NCBI RefSeq assembly: GCF_003945595.2
Contig: NW_024104421.1
Coordinates: forward strand, 3,844,001 to 3,908,000
From: Pipra filicauda
Taxonomy: Eukaryota > Chordata > Aves > Passeriformes > Pipridae
Length of the DNA stretch: 64,000 bases
Direction: 5' to 3'
Numbering within the stretch: the stretch's first letter is position 1; every line of letters starts with the position of its first letter. Positions 13,772 to 24,733 of the stretch are shown piece by piece. Made by a program: the position numbers and the translations under genes. Under the pieces are notes generated by a model. The model was not told the DNA's origin, searched no databases, and worked only from the letters and a program-made list of their open reading frames with translations.

Positions 13772-13943
13772 CCTGCAGCGGGGAGCCGGGCAGCGGGGCC
13801 GACATGGAGCACCGGGAGCCGACACGGGGCGCTGGGATGGAGCGGGGGGCGGCGAGGGGAGGGAAACCCCGAGCACCCGGGGAGGGGGCCCCCGAGCGGG
13901 GAGACGCCGGCGCCTCGCCCGGCTGCGGTTACCCCCGGCGATG

Positions 13944-13962
13944 GAGAGAGAGAGAGAGAGAG
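13944..13962. repeat. (GA)n microsatellite in WNK1 leader/promoter
   Basis: Uninterrupted GA dinucleotides for 19 bases, equal to a CT tract on the WNK1 sense strand. Such tracts are length-variable and can bind GAGA/CT-binding factors. Confidence 0.85.
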
Positions 13963-14247
13963 CTGGGCCGGTGCGGGGAGGGGAGGGAAAGGGGCCGGGA
14001 GCCGAGGAGGGAGCGGGGCGCAGGCCCCGCACACCAAGGCAGCCGCGGCGCTCAGTCACTCGCAGCGAGCGGGAGAGGCCCGGGCAGGCCCAGGGCAGGG
14101 AAAGGGGTCCCGGGGGCTCAGCCCCGCCTCACCGGGGCGCCCATGGCGGCCGCGGCCTCTCCACCGCCCGGCAGGCGCAGCCACCGCCCGCGCGGCCGGG
14201 CCGCGCTCCCTCCAACAGCCACGGCCACCGCGCGCGGAGCCGGAAAC

Positions 14248-14328
14248 CCTCCTCCTCCTCCTCCTTCTCCTCCTCCTCCTGCTGCTGCTGCTGCCGCCGC
14301 TCCTTCTCCTTCTGCCGCTGCTGCCCGC
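14248..14328. repeat. Interrupted CCT/CTG/CCG triplet tract in WNK1 promoter
   Basis: About 27 triplets in one register: CCT units with single TCT interruptions, then GCT and GCC units, then mixed TCT/GCC/GCT. On the WNK1 strand it is AGG/AGC/GGC-rich. The long Leu-, Ser- or Pro-rich frames across it on either strand come from the repeat and are not genes. Confidence 0.85.
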
Positions 14329-14493
14329 GGCCCGCAGCCGCCGCGCACTGGGGGCCGCCGAGCCAAGTCCGGGTGGCGCCCGGCGGGCAATACCGAGCGC
14401 GGCCGCCCCGGCGACGCCTCCGCGCTAAATGGCGACGGGCGGGAGTCCGAAACCGACACACGGCACAGGGGGGAGGAGGGGCCGTGCCGCCGG

Positions 14494-14507
14494 CCACGCC
14501 CCCGCCC
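14494..14507 (-). promoter_or_regulatory. GC boxes (Sp/KLF-type) upstream of WNK1
   Basis: CCACGCCCCCGCCC on the plus strand is GGGCGGGGGCGTGG on the WNK1 strand: a KLF-like CACGCCC core overlapping a GGGCGG box. It lies about 0.9 kb upstream of the start codon within the island. Confidence 0.5.
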
Positions 14508-14577
14508 GCAGCCGGCCAGCGCGCCGTGCCCTCCCCCCCGCCGCCGCGGGGAGGTGGCCGCGCCCGCCGCGCGCGGG

Positions 14578-14596
14578 GCACCACGGGAGCTGTAGT
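14578..14596 (-). promoter_or_regulatory. ZNF143/THAP11-like promoter motif
   Basis: The WNK1 strand reads ACTACAGCTCCCGTGGTGC. It matches the ACTACAnnTCCC core of the long promoter motif bound by ZNF143/THAP11 and keeps the terminal GC spacing. It is about 1.0 kb upstream of the start codon near the outer edge of the island, a usual place for this motif. Recognised by eye only. Confidence 0.45.
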
Positions 14597-14650
14597 TTTC
14601 CAGTGGCCCGGCCGGGCCGGGGGAGCCGCCCGTGGATTCACCGCGGGTTG

Positions 14651-14710
14651 GGAGGGAGAGAGAAAGAGAGAGAGGGAGGGAGGGAGAGAGGGAAGGAGGG
14701 AAGAAAAAGG
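14651..14710. repeat. GA-rich polypurine tract with G-quadruplex potential
   Basis: About 60 nearly uninterrupted purines on the plus strand at the outer edge of the WNK1 CpG island. Within it, 14674-14692 has four GGG runs with loops of 1, 1 and 5 bases, which fits the canonical intramolecular G4 pattern. Confidence 0.7.
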
Positions 14711-14740
14711 ATCCCGACGTGGGGCTAGGGCCAAGGGGCT

Positions 14741-14892
14741 TATGTGGTGTAGGCGAGCAAGGATCGGCGGGTCAAAAGGCGCTGAGTCTGCTCATGGTTC
14801 TTGTTTCTTCAGGTCTTGCGTTGCACCGACAAGTTAAATAGTTTAAATATTTGTATTTATCTAAATATTGCATATAAACAAATAAATATAGT
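14741..14892. other. Transition from CpG island to AT-rich DNA
   Basis: The island ends here; from about 14835 the sequence is AT-rich with repeated TAAATA-type words up to the CR1 copy. No gene or clear regulatory site is visible. Confidence 0.6.
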
Positions 14893-15265
14893 TCACAGAG
14901 TCACAGAATGACCTGAGTTGGAAGGGACCCACAAAAACATCAAGGATCAGCCCCTGCACGGGACCATCCCCAACAATCCCACCATGTGTCCAACAGCATC
15001 GTTCAAATGCTCCTTGAACTCTGACAGGCTTGGTGCTGTGATTACTGCCCAGGGGAACCAGTTCCAGTGCCCAACCACCCTATGGGGGAAGAACTTCTTT
15101 TTAATATTCAACCTAAACCTCTCCTGACACAACTTCAGCCCATTCCCTTGGGTCCTCCCTGGTCCCTGTAGAGCAGAGATCAGTGCCTGCCCCTCCACTT
15201 CCCTGCTGAGGAAGCTGTAGACAACAATGAGGTCATATTTCCAAACAGCCTCTCAAAGTCTTTAA
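14893..15265 (-). mobile_element. CR1 LINE, 3' fragment (5'-truncated)
   Basis: The minus strand carries the familiar avian CR1 3' end: GGAGGGGCAGGCACTGATCT, then a line like NGLKLCQERFRLNIKKKFFPHRVVGHWN (the C-terminal end of the CR1 reverse-transcriptase ORF, still open for 83 codons, 14947-15198), then GGGTCCCTTCCAACTCAGG at the 3' end near 14900. The copy is 5'-truncated, as most CR1 copies are. It sits roughly 60 bases outside the WNK1 island edge, so it may mark the limit of tolerated insertion. The 5' boundary is approximate. Confidence 0.93.
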
Positions 15266-17280
15266 AATCGTGGGCAACAATAACTCCGTGTAGCTGAGCA
15301 CTGTATGAACAAGTGAGGGGTTGAGTTTTTCCTCCATTTAGGCCATCTGAAGAGGCACTAAGTGGCCAGGCAACCTAAAATACAAATAACTGCCATGAAA
15401 ATGTCATTGTTCAAAAAAACTAGAATTTGCAGACTCTGCCCTTAACACAAGTGTTATCCTGTGGCCAGTTCAGCCATGGTTGCAGCTGCTACAATTGAAC
15501 CCAGGGTTGTACAGCAGCCAGAGGAGCAGTGAGAGCCCACACAGACCCTGACAGGAATCAGGAACTTTCAGGTTAACAAAGTGTTGGCACAGACGAGTCA
15601 TCTAAATTATTTATATCATGTTCCTCTTTTGTATCAATAAACCAAAACCAAGCACTTTCCTTCTTACGACAGCAGTCTTTTGAAGTCAACTCAAATGTAC
15701 CGAAGGTGGAGCAAATGATTTGGTACCAAGACTTTCAGGCAACGACAGATCAAAAATTACGTTGAGGGAAAAAAAGAAAATTAGGAAATTTCCCTGTGTA
15801 AATAATATGTTCCCAGCAAACACACTGCCATTTCAAATATTTTTTTTTAAAGTTACTTTTAAACCAGCAGTTTTGAGGAAGTTGTATGTTGCTGATATGA
15901 GGCCTTAACTCCTTCTGCACAATGTAGCACAAGTGGCCTTTTCAGAGCTCCACAGACACAAACCATCAACCTAAGCAATTCTCACGTGCTTGTATTCCTC
16001 ACATATAACATTTAACAACACATGGCAATCAGCATATCGTTGTTTTCTGTACATCCTTCTGCCTTACTTTTTAGCCTTCGTAACAGCAAATAAAATAATG
16101 GTATAGTCTTTGCAAAGAGAACAAGAAGTACTTCGTTGTATAACTCTACAGTAAAGAAATCTGCATGGCTCAGGCCTTCCCGAGCTTGCCTTCACTGAAA
16201 AAGTTAATTTAGTTAGTATATTCATCAGTGTGCTGCTTGAACTGCATCAGACCAAGAGTAGACACGCTCCAAAACTACGCCGAGCTGAACAGGGTAATTT
16301 GATTAGCAGCAGAGTGACAGGATCAAAAGTGACTAACCCATAATTCAATCTGCCACATCCCTGCCGCACTGCCAGCACCAACATCTCTCCTGACACCAAG
16401 CAGGGTTCAGCTTCACTCAACACTTGACTACAGGTATTTGTGCATCCCTCTAGACGACAGAATGAGGATTAATTTACAGCATCAGCAGGTGTATCCCTGC
16501 TAGCTTTATACTGTTAGGGGTAGTAAGACATATTAGCTGAGCTCCAGGAAGAGCTGACAACCAAGGTCCTGTTATCCACCTTGCTCTGGCCACTCCAGCA
16601 TCACTGCTGCTGTTGCCTTCTGGAGCTACATTAAAGCATAGATCTGCTTTCCCCCACTGCATTTTGCTAACCCTTTGGACGGGATAAGTAGGATTAGACA
16701 GCAAACCTAGCTCCAGCTTGATGCCTGATGTAACTTCATGAGTGCGTAGCTAGAATAATGCAGCAATAAATCATTCCCTGTGGTGTAAGCCTACGGAGCT
16801 GTTAGGTGAATTCCACTTGCATCATCAGTAGGCTTTGGCAAGCAGCTCCCAGGTCTGTGCCCAGCCACGTACCGTGTGACCTACTACACAAGGTAGATGA
16901 GCTGCAGCGGGGGAACCACCTCGCTGTGGGCTGCATATGTGGTTTAAATGAGACCTTGAGTGTAGCTCCCCTCTCACTCAAGTGCCTTTCACCCATTGTT
17001 CTTGAATATATTTTCCCCGTAGTTAATTAAGCAAAAGCTTTGCAAAAGAGACTACAGCCCAGCCATGCATAGCCACAGGGGGCCTGAGGCAGTCTTCTAC
17101 TAAAAAATTGTGGTAATTATGTAAAAAGGCACCTCCCCGGTGTCTGAACCAGCACATTCCTTAGCGTTCTTGAAATTCAAGAAGGTTAGTCCTCCAAGTC
17201 AAATGCGAGGTCCCTAACATTGGGCTCTTCTCACTGGCTCCTCTTCTGGGCAGAGGTAGGCAGAGCAATCCTCTTGGCAG

Positions 17281-17303
17281 AAAAAGAAAAAAAAAAAAAA
17301 AAA
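17281..17303. repeat. A-rich run
   Basis: A5-G-A17 tract in intergenic DNA with no visible retroposon body upstream of it. Confidence 0.85.
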
Positions 17304-20300
17304 GAAGCTGAGCAGCTGACCTGGAGGTGGGAATGATGGATTTTGTCTTCTTTGGCTCCGAAAAATGAAGTGGTATGATATTGGCAATTATATTTTATGT
17401 GGGTGTTGATTTAATTTTGTCATTCTAAAAAAAGATGAATGTAATAGAGAGTGTGGGCTTGCTTTCCCTTCAATTTTATTTCTTTTAATCTGTAAAACTC
17501 TGTTTAGGCTAAATGGAAAATTTCAGTATTGCAGCAAGATTTAATAAGCCTTAAAGTAAATTCTATGTGTATTCTATGTTTAGAAACAAGTAATTAAAAT
17601 AGTTTCGGTGCCGGAGATCCTCAGCCAATTAAAAATATTTCTTTCGCCCATTGCCCTAAGAAAAATCCACAGAAATAAGGAGCCTGACTATACTTGAGAA
17701 ATTACAGGCAAAGAGACTTTTGATTGAATCCAAAGGACTGACACTTGACACAGTAAAAATATCCTTCTTCTGTCAAGCCTTTTTTAGTTACAGTCATCTT
17801 GCATGGAACAATAATAGTTTGAAAAATTACTCTGAATGAAGTGTGATTTTGAAGTTGACTGAATCAGAAAACTTTTTTCTGTTTTGCTTTCTCTAGTGAA
17901 ATTTCATCCACTGTTGGCATCCATGACCTGCCCATGTGACAAAGTATTAATGTGAAACAGCTATTCTCTATTTTCTCTTATGCAATACATTATGCAATAC
18001 AGGAGGCTATGCCATAATTTTGATGCATGTGATTTTATTCCATAACCTAAGTGCTCTTCAAAGGAAACTCTTCATCACAGTTTTATTGCCCATTACCAGG
18101 TTGTAGCTACAGTGCCCTGTAACAACAGTGACAATACAAATTTTTCTACCACAGTTTCTCCTTTTTCCTTGACTTTTCTTGAATCTAGGCCTCTGCCACA
18201 GTGTTAACTTTTGTTTCTTACAGCTGGAAATCAGTGAAACAAAGTATTTCAAGACTGCATGCTTGAGAAACGAGGGTAACTTTTCAGATATTCTGTTTTG
18301 CTTTGTTTCCCCCCCCCAGCAAATCAAAGTTAATTGGAAACTTGTTCTAAAACATTACATGTCTTTTATCTTTAGTGAGGTTTTGCACTTGCAAGTAGCT
18401 CTGGAAGTCAGGTCGGTTATGAAATCATTGTAACCATCTCTAGGATCTCTGGGCACTTTAATCTTCAGGCTCTGTAGTAGGTGGTCCATCAGATGGTGTT
18501 GGATGGTGAGTTCTGCCAAAACCTCTGAATGTGGGTAGTCTCCCCACAAGCAGGGACTGTGGGAATTGAAAAAGATCAAGAACTGCAAGTCTTACAGGGC
18601 TCAAAACTAAACATCCCTCTTTGTGCCCTCCTAGCTTTCAGAGTGTGCCAGTTCTGCAGGAGGACAGGTACACACTATGGCCAAGACACCTGAGCAAAGT
18701 GTGAGCTTCAGCTGAAGGACTAGTGAAAGAGGCAGCCAGGCTGTATAAGAAAGACTGACTCCAGAAACGATGAATTTATGTGACATTTCTTACTTACTGC
18801 TTGAGAAAATGTCAACAGCCATGCACCATAAAAATGGAGCATAGCATGTGCTTCTTCATCAGATTGAAACCTACGTTTCCCTTTCACCCACCCATCCACC
18901 CCCATCCTAACTACTAGAATAGAAAGCACAACTCTTTTTCTTTCCCTTTTTTCACTATTCTCTTGAGCTACATCAACAAATGTATTCTAACCATGTGAAA
19001 GTAAATCAGTGAGAGAACCAGCAGAAGGATATATTGCTGGTTTGTTACCTCTCTTTTTAAGAGCAAAGTACAATTTTCCATTATAGTAGTAATGATTTTT
19101 AGTCTAGAGCCCATTGTAGGCTGTGCTGCTGGCTCCCTGTTGTTTGTATCTAATCAACTATCGTATTTATTATTAGTATCTTTATCTATGCACATTCTCC
19201 AAATATAATCCACTCTGATAAAGTTGAACAGCAGCAACATGATGAAAGGACATTTAAAATTACTCAAACACTGAATTTTATGAGAGATGAGATTCAGTTA
19301 TTGTTCATGCACTATTTCAAACTGTATCAAGCCATAATGGCAGGTTGTTGTGGCCAAATTCAATGTTGGTCCTACTGGGAGCAGAGGAAAAATCATTGCT
19401 CACTTCATTCTTCATGTCATCTTCATGGCTATTCTTGCAACGTTTCTTTACACAATGAGTTTACGAAGTAGTCTAACAGTGGGTAAGTGTTGTGGAAGCA
19501 TGGATATTTGCTGAAATCAGCACTGTGTTCTTCCTTTTTCTGTGCCTTTAGTCAATTGCTCAGGATACCTCATTTATCTTTTCTCTCTCTGAGGCTTCGG
19601 GGAATTCTGTGCTTCACAGCAGTGTCATAACACTTCTAAAGCAAGTACAGAAGCAGGGGCACTGCTTTAATGAAGAGGAGCTGTTTGATGAAAGTGGGTG
19701 GAGGGAAGTGTGAGGGAGATGGTGATGCTGTGTTTGCAACTGAATCTGTTAGTGATGCTGTGCAGCAGTGAACCTGCCCTCCTTTCTGCTCGCTGCTCGC
19801 AAGCTGATGAAAATCAATCACTCTCACAGCAGGTCCAGTCCTGCTCCTCTCTACATCAAAGTACAAAAATAAAATACTACTCACTTCAGTCAAAGCAGGA
19901 GCAGGCTTAAATCCAGCATAACGAACTTCCTCCTGTCCTTCAAAAACACAGTCTGGTCCAAATGCAAAACATTAGTCTGCTCTGGTGCAGTTTATGCCAG
20001 CTCCAGTACTGGAAGGTGCTCGCCATTTCTGAAAGGTGTTGAGCATTCCTGAAGGATAATGAGGGCTCTCCACAGCCATCAACAGCAGGGAGAGTGAGAG
20101 CACTCAGCCCCTCATGGTGGGGCTCAACACACTGCAGGATAGAGCTCTCAATAAGGCAGAAGTCCTAGAGAAAAGAGGAACGTGACCATTTGGCCGAAGG
20201 GAGCAATATAAATCTGGAGTAACCTCCTCGAGTCACTTCTCTCCTTGCCAAATACTCAGCAGGAGGAGTGATTGGCATGTTGTGCACGTTACAGAGCTGT

Positions 20301-20452
20301 CCACTTGTGGACTCAGGCAGCTGGCTCCTCTGGCAGCCTGTGGGGACTGGGAGCAAAGGCACAAAGTTGAAATGTTAACACATTCTGGCAACCCACAGCT
20401 GGCGGACGGCCTACTGTAGTGGTTTGTCAGTAGTGAAAGGCTTTATTGACCA

Positions 20453-20477
20453 TTTCAATACCACAATGGTATTGAAA
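20453..20477. repeat. Perfect 11-bp inverted repeat, 3-base loop
   Basis: TTTCAATACCA (20453-20463) is followed by CAA and then its exact reverse complement TGGTATTGAAA (20467-20477). No terminator or transposon context is seen. Confidence 0.85.
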
Positions 20478-23410
20478 GTGAATTAAACAAAGGTCCTTAT
20501 CCGAATGACCCCCTGCTACACATGTGCGAAGTTTTCCCACTCATGTAGTTTCAGTGGTGTAATTATTATCTAGTGAAAAAATATCCAGGGTAAACAAGCT
20601 CTCGGGGACCACTGCCAGATGACACAGGTCAGAGCAGCTCTCATGTTGCTCAAATCTGTGTCCAAGGCTGGGCACAGAATCAGGGAGCTATAGGTGCCTT
20701 GTACATAGCACTGGATCTTTTGCTGTGCTTGATCTTAAGTGAAACACTCCAGGGAATCTATTTCATGTTTATCAGAGACCTTGGAAGGCGGATGACTGTC
20801 TCAAAAATTCAGGTGAGAAGGGAGAGGGGATCTGAGTGTATTTGAAAACTGATGTACACTGGAAAAGCTCCCCATTTCCTTTTCATTCATGTGGTACTAC
20901 CCAAATGCAGACAATCCTGGTAGGACTATCACAAGTGGATGACTCCATCACGTAACATCAGCCTCCCCAAACTAATGAGACACACAAGAACTCATCAAGT
21001 AGCCCCAAATAAAGAAGGATGGAAATTAATAGTTCAACTGTCTTTGAGATGTGACTATAATGTTTTTTAAAATTTCAATTGCATATGTTTATACATATAT
21101 ATATGCATTTATCCTAATTTATCTACCTCTAATTTATTTGCCTCTGTTACCAAAGCAGTGGTTCTACTGTTTCGGTCTTGAAACATCAGTCTTTTAAAAA
21201 GTTTCTGTTTCATATTCTTGTTTTCAGAAAACAACTTTCCCATCTTATACATCCATCCACAAACTATTAACTGCCACTCACAGTTGGAAAGCAAAGCATT
21301 GCCTTCTGGGGACACAAGCAACATCACAGTAAAGACCAGACTATGAAGTGTAATAGGAGTGATGTCTTTCTGCTCAGACAACTCCTCGGCTGCCCTAGGT
21401 AGGTAGGACAAAACCTCAGAAGACAGATATGTTTAGATACAGTCATGGCTTCAAAACTCAGCTACACAAAGATTAAGTAGACAGATTTTCTACAGAAATA
21501 CCAGTATAAAGGACAAATTATTAAAAAGTTTTGATGAGTCAGACTCATTTCCTGTAGTTCACTCCACCCACTTTGGGATGCAGTGTTTTAACTTCTCTGG
21601 GTGCCTGCAACCTGAACCATAAGCTGTTTACTCCCAGCACCTTGTACCCCCATCAGCAGCCTTTCTGCTGTGGCTGGAGACAGACACACAAACATCCATT
21701 GTCAGGACCCAAATCTGCAAACACTTCAGCTGGGAAACAGTACTTAGTCCTATGAGCAGTCACACTGACATTTTACACTGTACACAGCAGTAAGTGTCTG
21801 AAGGATCAGGCTCTTACTGATTATGTGATTTACAGGTACATCACTTAAGATTCAAAACAATGCAGGTCATGGAAAGGCAAATAATTCTGGTCTCCCTTAA
21901 GGTACTAAAAATCCCCAAATCAAACACCAGTACCTAAAATTAGATCCACGATCAAGTGACAGAGATTACACAACATTCATTACAAGGTTTGCCAGGATTT
22001 CCAAGCAGAAAAGACCCAGAAGGAAATACAGATCTACTCATTAGGACCTCTAATATCACAGAGAGTAAATTACTTTTCAAAAACATCTTGCATTACAGGG
22101 AATATATAATTCTCAGGAGAAACAAACAGACTCTGAGCAGTTTACACTTCTGGCAGTAGCCCAAGATAGCATGAGGCGTAAATCACAGAAATGCCTGAGT
22201 TTGTGTAAATTCTGTGCTCAACATCTGCACAAGATTTCTTCCTAACCGTAAAAAACTCCTAGCTCATGTTAAGTTTTTTTGTCCAAAATTCAAGCATCAT
22301 ATATGCTATCAGACACACCAGACAAGTTACGGTTGTTCCTCGGATCTGAATCTTTCGTGTCCCCTCACTCTATTAGATATGTAACATCACGTGTGATAGA
22401 TCTTGTATTGGCAGTCAATTGCAACATAAAATCAGCAAAAAGAAGGCCAATTACAATGCTGTGATTATTTCTTCTTTATGAAGCCATTATTTACCTCCTT
22501 AAAGTGCCTAATTCCTGTTAGTTTAATTACATTAATTTAACAGGCCTAATTTCTGTTAAAATTTAGGTGTTATTACCATGCAGGAAGTCTTGAAGATTTG
22601 AAATGTGATTATTTGGGCATTACAACAGTCTATAAATATTTAAAGCATTAAACCCCAAAGAGGGTTAATGTAACACAGGAAAGTAACATTAGAACTGCTA
22701 CAGTGAACTGCTGAATGGAAAAATGGAAAAGTCTGAATACATTTGAATGTTGAATAACCCCCCAATAAGACAGGGCTGATACATGTTACTTGACATTGTT
22801 TCAGTGACAATCCCAAAAGAGCATTCAATATCTACTGAGTTAAAACATGTAAAATGAGAGACACATTAGAACATGAAATGGATTACTCTGCTGTAAACAG
22901 AGTTCATCACCCTAATATTAAGAATGATGAGTTCACTATTGTCAGTAAAATGCATTGTTGGAAATACTTGGTTGAGAAAAAAACAAGACCAACACATTGG
23001 TTTACATCTCTCAATTTTCACACCCTGAATTTGGACATTTTCTTGGTCATCCAACCCCTTCTGTTTCAAAACCAAGACATACACCCTCTTTAGTGCCTGT
23101 AAAACTGGTAACACCTGTACACCATGCCAGGATATTAAGCTGCTCATATCATTTTATCAGTGTTGTTGAGATCTTTGTACAGGAGAGAGAAGTAACCACC
23201 ACTGTGGTGTGGTTTCTAGCCTGCTTGTTAGCAGCTCAGCTAACTCAGCTGGCTGGTTCAGAGTTTTTAAAAATGCAAGCTGACAATAACATGCTCTAAA
23301 TGTTGGACTAAGCAATTTCAGAGTGCATATTTAGCTTACTGTCTTGATTCCATTTTCTTTCAAGTTTGTTTGGTAAGAAAGGAATATTTTGCCTTAAAAA
23401 GCTGATCATA

Positions 23411-23427
23411 GACAGACAGACAGACAG
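23411..23427. repeat. (GACA)n microsatellite
   Basis: Four full GACA units plus one base. Confidence 0.85.
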
Positions 23428-23862
23428 CATTTATCTATATTTATTTACCTCTAGTACACAGTGCAGGCTCTATTTGTGCAGGGAACACTCTAAGTCTGAA
23501 CAAAGGATATTGGGAATGTTAGAATCCTAACTCAATCCTAACTAATTTTTTTGCTTCAATCTCGTTAAGCCCTCCTAAAGCAAGCCAAAAACTATATATG
23601 GGAGATTTCCTTGTTAAATCTTCTTCTACCACTCAGAAATTCACTCTGTGGATTTTGAGAACCTTACACTTGCTCAGGATCTGTAGATATCCCATATGCC
23701 TAAATGCTTCCCTCCAAAAGGACTTCTGTACATCCAGGATTTTGAGAGGACCAACACAAAACCCTTCTGAGAGTTGAGTGGGAAGTTCTAATGTATCTGC
23801 CCAAGAGCAAAGTAGGGCATTGTGAACTCAGGAGGAAGATGAAATGCTGAGGCAGCAGATTT

Positions 23863-23943
23863 AAAAAAATAAATAAATAAATAAAGATTACAAGCCCTTT
23901 CAAAAAGTTGGGGGTTTTTTTGGTTGTTTTTTTTTTTTTTTTT
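23863..23943. repeat. AAAT repeat and interrupted T-run
   Basis: AAAT units (about 23863-23885) are followed, after a short unique stretch, by an interrupted T-rich run (23915-23943). Both are common simple repeats. Confidence 0.8.
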
Positions 23944-24733
23944 CTATTTAAGAATGTGGGTTTTACAGTACAGATAGACATCACCACTGACACTACATGC
24001 TGGATGAAATCTGTGTCAGAAGGACAGACAGTTGCTGAAGACAGACCACAGCACGTTTTCATGGTGTCACAAGAAAGGAACAAGAAGAGCTTAGCTGAGC
24101 AAAAGTAACCCACATTTCCTCCAGTCAGTTTTTAGCTTCCAGTCTCAAAATCACGCCTTTTTGTTCTTCACACTTAGCTGTGTGTTGTCCCACTAACCCA
24201 TTCAACTCTGTCCCTTCTCTGTGGCCCTCAAGCAGTTCACGCCTTATTCAGACTGTTGAGACACATGCACTTCTCTCTTAGCCATCTATGGATTGTTTTC
24301 CTACCTGAATCCCAGATTGCACAATGAGTATGATTGCTGCTTACCTAATGTTTGTTATAAAACCTGTGACAGCATTTTTTCCTTGCTGTTCTACAAGAGG
24401 AAATAGCATTTTATTTGAAATGCTGTGCTGAGTGTCAACATGAGAGGTGTTTTAAAAGAGCTGAGAAGTATGCTGTCAGGAAAATGTTTCCAGGCCTACC
24501 TTCCCTCCCACATCCAACTGTGATGAAATAATCAAATGCTATACCACTTGTACTTGGGAAGAGGATGACTAACAGCAGCTAATTACTGCTCAATCTGTTG
24601 CCCTCAGCAGCTGTTGGTCTGAATCACACCCCCTGGCACCAAGGGGCATGATTTGTGGTGCAAGTGCTCTGGAGGCAACTTAATTTTCAGGGGCTTCCTA
24701 GCGAGGCAGCAACTGGGACAAGAACTTCACGTA

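Larger units (their letters stand above)
13578..14740 (-). promoter_or_regulatory. WNK1: WNK1 CpG-island promoter and 5' leader
   Basis: Very GC- and CpG-rich DNA begins inside exon 1 and continues for about 1.1 kb upstream of the start codon, then changes sharply to AT-rich sequence near 14830. No TATA box was seen, which is usual for a CpG-island promoter. GC boxes, a ZNF143/THAP11-like motif, a triplet tract and a GA-rich tract are listed separately. Human WNK1 is reported to use two ubiquitous proximal promoters around exon 1. The transcription start sites cannot be fixed from sequence, so the leader/promoter border inside this interval is unknown. Confidence 0.85.

Noticed and set aside
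12820..14595. A 591-codon plus-strand frame antisense to WNK1 exon 1 and its promoter
   Set aside because: It starts at a non-ATG codon, is the complement of conserved WNK1 codons over its first 750 bases, and elsewhere is Pro/Arg/Gly/Ala low complexity. It is long only because GC-rich DNA has few stops.
13676..14837. Other long plus- and minus-strand frames across the CpG island, including poly-Leu and poly-Ser translations
   Set aside because: They are translations of the CCT/CTG tract and GC-rich DNA in all frames, and none shows a domain.
14947..15198. 83-codon minus-strand frame near WNK1
   Set aside because: It is the end of the CR1 reverse-transcriptase ORF in a truncated copy, not a host gene.
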